A stretch of DNA of 64,000 nt, taken from Rubricella aquisinus (GTDB taxonomy: Bacteria > Pseudomonadota > Alphaproteobacteria > Rhodobacterales > Rhodobacteraceae). Below the pieces are notes generated by a model. That model worked only from the letters and a program-made list of their open reading frames with translations. It was not told where the DNA came from and did not search any database. Positions 60,966 to 64,000 of this stretch are shown here, in pieces. Both the position numbers and the translations under genes were made by a program. How positions within the stretch are numbered: the stretch's first letter is position 1; the number at the start of each line of letters is the position of its first letter. The DNA lies in assembly GCF_014199445.1 (NCBI RefSeq), contig NZ_JACIJS010000001.1:258940-322939 (forward strand), read 5' to 3'.

Positions 60966-62773
60966 CGTTCGGTGAATTTCAGTTCGATCCGGCGGTTGCG
61001 CGCCCGCGCCTCCGGGGTGTTGGCCGTGTCCACGGGCTGGAATTCGCCAAAGCCTGTCGCGGCCAATCGGTCCGGCGGCAAGCCCTGCTCGTCGATCAGG
61101 AAGCGCACGACAGACAGCGCCCGCGCTTGGCTCAGTTCCCAGTTATCAGCGAACTGCGCGCTGTTGCCCAAGGGTACATTGTCGGTATGGCCATCGACAC
61201 GGAGGATCCAATTGATCTCCTCAGGGATGTCATCCGAGATTTCCAACAGCACCTCGGCCACGCGCGCGATCTCCTGCCGTCCAGCGGCGTTCAGCGTCGC
61301 GGCCCCCGGCGCGAACAGCACTTCGGACGCGAACACGAAGCGGTCCCCGACCACGCGGATACCCTCCCGGTCGCCCAAAAGCTCCCGCATCCGGCCAAAA
61401 AATTCCGACCGGTAGTTCCGCAGATCGCGCGCCTCTGCCTCCAGTTCCGCCGCGCGGCGGCGCTGGTCAGCGGCGACTTGCGCGAGCGCGGAATTGAGCC
61501 GGTTGCCCAGCGCCTGTATCTGCACCTCGTTTTCCTCATCCCGCGCCTCGGCGGCATCAAGCAGCCCCTCAAGCTCGGCAATCTGCCGGCGCAATGCGGC
61601 GGCCTGTTGGTTCAGCAGGGCAACCCGGCGGCGCGCGTCCGTTGTCTCCGCCCGCTGATCGACCAATTCTCGGTTGGCCTGTGCCAAGAGGGCACGCTGG
61701 CGTTCCAGTTCGGACATGTCATCGGCCCGCGCGGTCTCCAGCCTAAGTTGCGCATTCTCCGCTGCGGCAAGCAGGGTCAGGGTTTCTTCCGCGCGGCGGC
61801 GTTCTTCCTCCAGTGAGAGGGTCATGGCCGTGAGTTCCGCATCCGCATTGGCAAGCCGCGCGCGCAGCGCCTCGGCGGCGGCGGCCTGCGCGAGGCGCGC
61901 GGCTTCTTCCTCCGACAGGTCCGCCTCAACCCCTTCTAGCCGTTCGCGCAGCAGGGCAGCAGCGGCCTGTTCCGCGTCAAGATCCGCAGCAATCTCTGCC
62001 GCGCGATCCCGCGCGTCCGCCAGATCCGCCTCCCGCTCCGCAAGGTCCGCGGCCAGGGCATCGCCGCGCCCTTCGGCATCTGACAGGCTCGCGGCCAAAT
62101 CGGCCAAGGTCGCCTCGCGGGAGGCGGCTTCGGTCTGCAACTCGGCAATCAGCGATTCAAGCGCCTGTCGTTGTGCTGCGGCAAGGCGCGCGGCCTCTGC
62201 CTGCGCGTCGATCTCATCGCGGGCGGAGGCAAGCGCAAGGCGCAGCGCCTGTTCGCGGTCGATGGTTTCCGTGAGTTCCGTCTCAAGCCGCGCAATCTCC
62301 TCTGCGGAGGCGCGCAGATCGGCCCGGCGCGCCGCGGCATCATCCCGCGCGGCTGTCAGCGCCTGATCAAGATCGGCATTGCGGGACAAAAGCGACGCGA
62401 CCTGATCCTCAAAGGACGCGATCCGCGCGGCCTGCTCTGCCGTGTCGGTGCGCAGGGCCGCGATGAGGGCAAGCTGGTTGGCAACGATCGTTTCCCGATC
62501 CGCGAGCGTGCCGGAGAGGGTCGTGACCTCATCCTCAAGCGCAGCACTCCGCCGCTGCTCCACCCCCAGTGCATCGGCAAGGCTGGCAAGCTCTTCTGTC
62601 AGGGTTTCTAGCTCACCGCGCTGGCCCGTGATCGTCTGTTGAAGGGTGTATTGCATGACCATGAAAATGGTCAGCACGAACATCAGCACCAACAGAAGCG
62701 CGGTCATCGCATCCACGAAGCCGGGCCAGATATTGGCCTCGAACCGCGCTCCGCTGCGCCTGTTCAGCGCCAT
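60962..62773 (-). CDS. OmpA/MotB-like protein with long coiled coil
   Basis: A 603-aa inner-membrane protein. One helix at about 22-42 (MTALLLVLMFVLTIFMVMQY) carries an aspartate just before it (GFVDAMTALLL), as MotB/TolR/ExbD do. Residues about 50-450 form a very long Ala/Glu/Arg-rich coiled coil. The C-terminal OmpA peptidoglycan-binding domain (about 470-603) contains VDGHTDNVPLG and RARNRRIELKF. It would act as the stator stalk of a proton-driven motor, with its ExbB-like partner encoded four bases upstream. It resembles ZorB in layout, but the coiled coil is much longer and no other Zorya genes are present. Confidence 0.88.
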   Translation of the reverse strand: MALNRRSGARFEANIWPGFVDAMTALLLVLMFVLTIFMVMQYTLQQTITGQRGELETLTEELASLADALGVEQRRSAALEDEVTTLSGTLADRETIVANQLALIAALRTDTAEQAARIASFEDQVASLLSRNADLDQALTAARDDAAARRADLRASAEEIARLETELTETIDREQALRLALASARDEIDAQAEAARLAAAQRQALESLIAELQTEAASREATLADLAASLSDAEGRGDALAADLAEREADLADARDRAAEIAADLDAEQAAAALLRERLEGVEADLSEEEAARLAQAAAAEALRARLANADAELTAMTLSLEEERRRAEETLTLLAAAENAQLRLETARADDMSELERQRALLAQANRELVDQRAETTDARRRVALLNQQAAALRRQIAELEGLLDAAEARDEENEVQIQALGNRLNSALAQVAADQRRRAAELEAEARDLRNYRSEFFGRMRELLGDREGIRVVGDRFVFASEVLFAPGAATLNAAGRQEIARVAEVLLEISDDIPEEINWILRVDGHTDNVPLGNSAQFADNWELSQARALSVVRFLIDEQGLPPDRLAATGFGEFQPVDTANTPEARARNRRIELKFTER

Positions 62774-62777
62774 CGGC

Positions 62778-63887
62778 TCACCGCTCCCGTGTCAGCGCAT
62801 CCGTCAGGGCGCTGATTTCGGTCCGCAACTCCGCCACGGCATCCTGACGCCCGGCGGAGATTTCCTCCAGCAGCCGCAAAAGCTGTATGTCGATATTGCG
62901 CAGACGGGCGCGGGTTTCCTCATCAAGCATTGCGGCGTCAGCTTCGCGTTGGGCGATTTGTGTGGTGAGGTTTTCGACCGCCGTGACAAGCTGATCCAGC
63001 CGCTGATCCGTCGCGCGGCGCGCCTCGTCACTCGCGGCGACCGTGGCGCTCAGCACTTCGATCCGGGTTGCGGTGTTGTCCATCACATCCGCCATGACGC
63101 TGCTTTCCGCACCCTCCCCGCCCATGGTCAGGCGCGTGATGGAGGACAGCCAGTTTTCCAACTCGGTATAAAACCGGTTCTGCCCGTGGCCCGCGAACAA
63201 TTCCAGAATGCCCACCACCAGTGATCCGGCAAGCCCCAGAAGCGAGGACGCGAAGGCAGTACCCATCCCGGCAAGCTGCGCCTCAATCCCGGTCATCATC
63301 CGCTCAAACACCGACAGGCCCGTCGTGTCGCCCTCCGCCGGGGTCAGGGCGCGGATCGTATCGACAACCGCCGGAACGGTCGTCGCAAGGCCATAGAACG
63401 TGCCTAAAAGGCCAAGGAAAATCAGAAGATTGATGATATAGCGCGTGATGTCGCGCGCCTCATCAAGCCGCGTTGCGATGGATTCGAGCAATGACCGCGC
63501 GGAACTGGTGGAAATCCCCTGCCGGGCGCGCTTGTCCTTCAGCATCGCGGCGAGCGACGTCAACAGGCGCGGCGGCTGGACATATTCATGACCGGGCCGG
63601 TTCAGCGCGAACCCCTCGATCCAACTGACGGAAGTGACCAACTGCAACACCTGCCAGAAACAGGCCAAGACGCCAATCACGAACACCCCAAGGATAAATC
63701 CGTTGAGATACATGTTCGCAAGGAACACTTCCGCCACCTGCCGGTAGATCAGAAACACCCCGACCCCAACGAGGATCAGCACCAGAACCATCAGCAAAAT
63801 CTGCCGGAACGGCTGTGAAAACTGAGGATCGTTTTCCGTTTCAAAAAGCATTGCGTGCCTGTGTCCCTGTCGCCTTTTGCGGGACAT
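62778..63887 (-). CDS. ExbB/MotA/TolQ-like motor protein
   Basis: A 369-aa inner-membrane protein. Helices lie at about 28-50, 60-85, 150-175 and 215-245. The conserved MotA/TolQ/ExbB region is INLLIFLGLLGTFYGLATTV and GMGTAFASSLLGLAGSLVVG, including the small-residue and Thr/Ser positions of the proton path. The C-terminal 110 residues are helical and charged, probably a cytoplasmic coiled coil. The start ATG 63887 has AGGA eight bases upstream; ATG 63851 is a possible alternative. First gene of the motor pair; the 113 bases upstream to the window edge show no gene. Confidence 0.87.
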   Translation of the reverse strand: MSRKRRQGHRHAMLFETENDPQFSQPFRQILLMVLVLILVGVGVFLIYRQVAEVFLANMYLNGFILGVFVIGVLACFWQVLQLVTSVSWIEGFALNRPGHEYVQPPRLLTSLAAMLKDKRARQGISTSSARSLLESIATRLDEARDITRYIINLLIFLGLLGTFYGLATTVPAVVDTIRALTPAEGDTTGLSVFERMMTGIEAQLAGMGTAFASSLLGLAGSLVVGILELFAGHGQNRFYTELENWLSSITRLTMGGEGAESSVMADVMDNTATRIEVLSATVAASDEARRATDQRLDQLVTAVENLTTQIAQREADAAMLDEETRARLRNIDIQLLRLLEEISAGRQDAVAELRTEISALTDALTRER

Positions 63888-64000
63888 TAACTCTGTCCTG
63901 CGTGGTTTTCCATGCTTACTCTGCGGCGGGGCGAAATCGTGTGAAGGACTTTCGGGCGCTGGCCTTGCCTTTCGACCTTCTTTGGACCGGAATCAAGCGC

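Noticed and set aside
60962-63887. Zorya anti-phage system
   Set aside because: The ZorA/ZorB-like pairing is present, but there is no ZorC, ZorD or ZorE neighbour, and the coiled coil is on the OmpA-type subunit rather than as a long tail on the MotA-type subunit.

Overview
The window reads as a chromosomal segment of a GC-rich alphaproteobacterium, most likely a Rhodobacteraceae (Roseobacter-type) species. Pointers are gcrA, the phoR-pstSCAB-phoUB block with long PstA and PstC permeases, a sucCDAB-lpd cluster whose SucB carries two lipoyl domains, dispersed leuC/leuD/leuB genes, and a conserved extragenic motif built around CCTCCGGCGGG that I associate with this family. There are no transposases, integrases, phage genes, CRISPR arrays or rRNA genes. 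One tRNA (Pro, CGG) is present.

Layout. 1-6.7 kb: asd, a small secreted protein, a Hint-domain protein, an FAH-family hydrolase, a two-helix ion channel, tRNA-Pro, a DMT transporter and leuB. 6.8-14.1 kb: a divergent LysR/SDR pair, an endonuclease/exonuclease/phosphatase protein, a membrane protein, leuD, an MFS transporter and leuC. 14.3-18.1 kb: a Sel1-like periplasmic protein, then a domain-permuted class III CoA-transferase divergent from an HTH-citrate synthase fusion. 18.1-23.8 kb: a tightly overlapping minus-strand operon of squalene-hopene-cyclase-type terpene cyclase, UbiH-type FAD monooxygenase, RND/MMPL exporter and a small secreted protein. 23.9-28.9 kb: hslO, NUDIX, an ABC-2 permease, LysE, an NTF2-like protein, gcrA and an outer-membrane beta-barrel. 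28.9-36.9 kb: the Pho locus, with two readable Pho boxes and a terminator after pstS. 37-42.7 kb: DUF1178, mtnP, trpB, DUF2239 behind twin TTACCCGGGTA palindromes, a DUF2158 protein with a glycine-rich basic tail, trpA and a TVP38/DedA-like protein. 42.75-44.1 kb: a TetR/MAPEG pair lying between inverted repeats. 44.2-54.6 kb: lpd, a MAPEG/sulfotransferase/small membrane protein trio, sucB, sucA, sucD, a small secreted protein and sucC, with paired TGTGATCACA palindromes upstream. 54.6-58.6 kb: lnt, corC, ybeY and phoH. 58.8-63.9 kb: an FAD-linked oxidase, a YaiI/DUF188 protein and an ExbB/MotA-like plus coiled-coil OmpA-like motor pair.

Working together: the Pho genes form a phosphate-sensing and uptake circuit. 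The suc genes with lpd make 2-oxoglutarate dehydrogenase and succinyl-CoA synthetase. lnt, corC, ybeY and phoH form the usual envelope/ribosome-maturation cluster. The least explained blocks are the terpene cyclase operon, the HTH-citrate synthase/CoA-transferase pair, the DUF2239 promoter, the ExbB/OmpA motor pair and a modular family of palindromic extragenic repeats. All motif and start-site readings are by eye; no alignment or database search was run.
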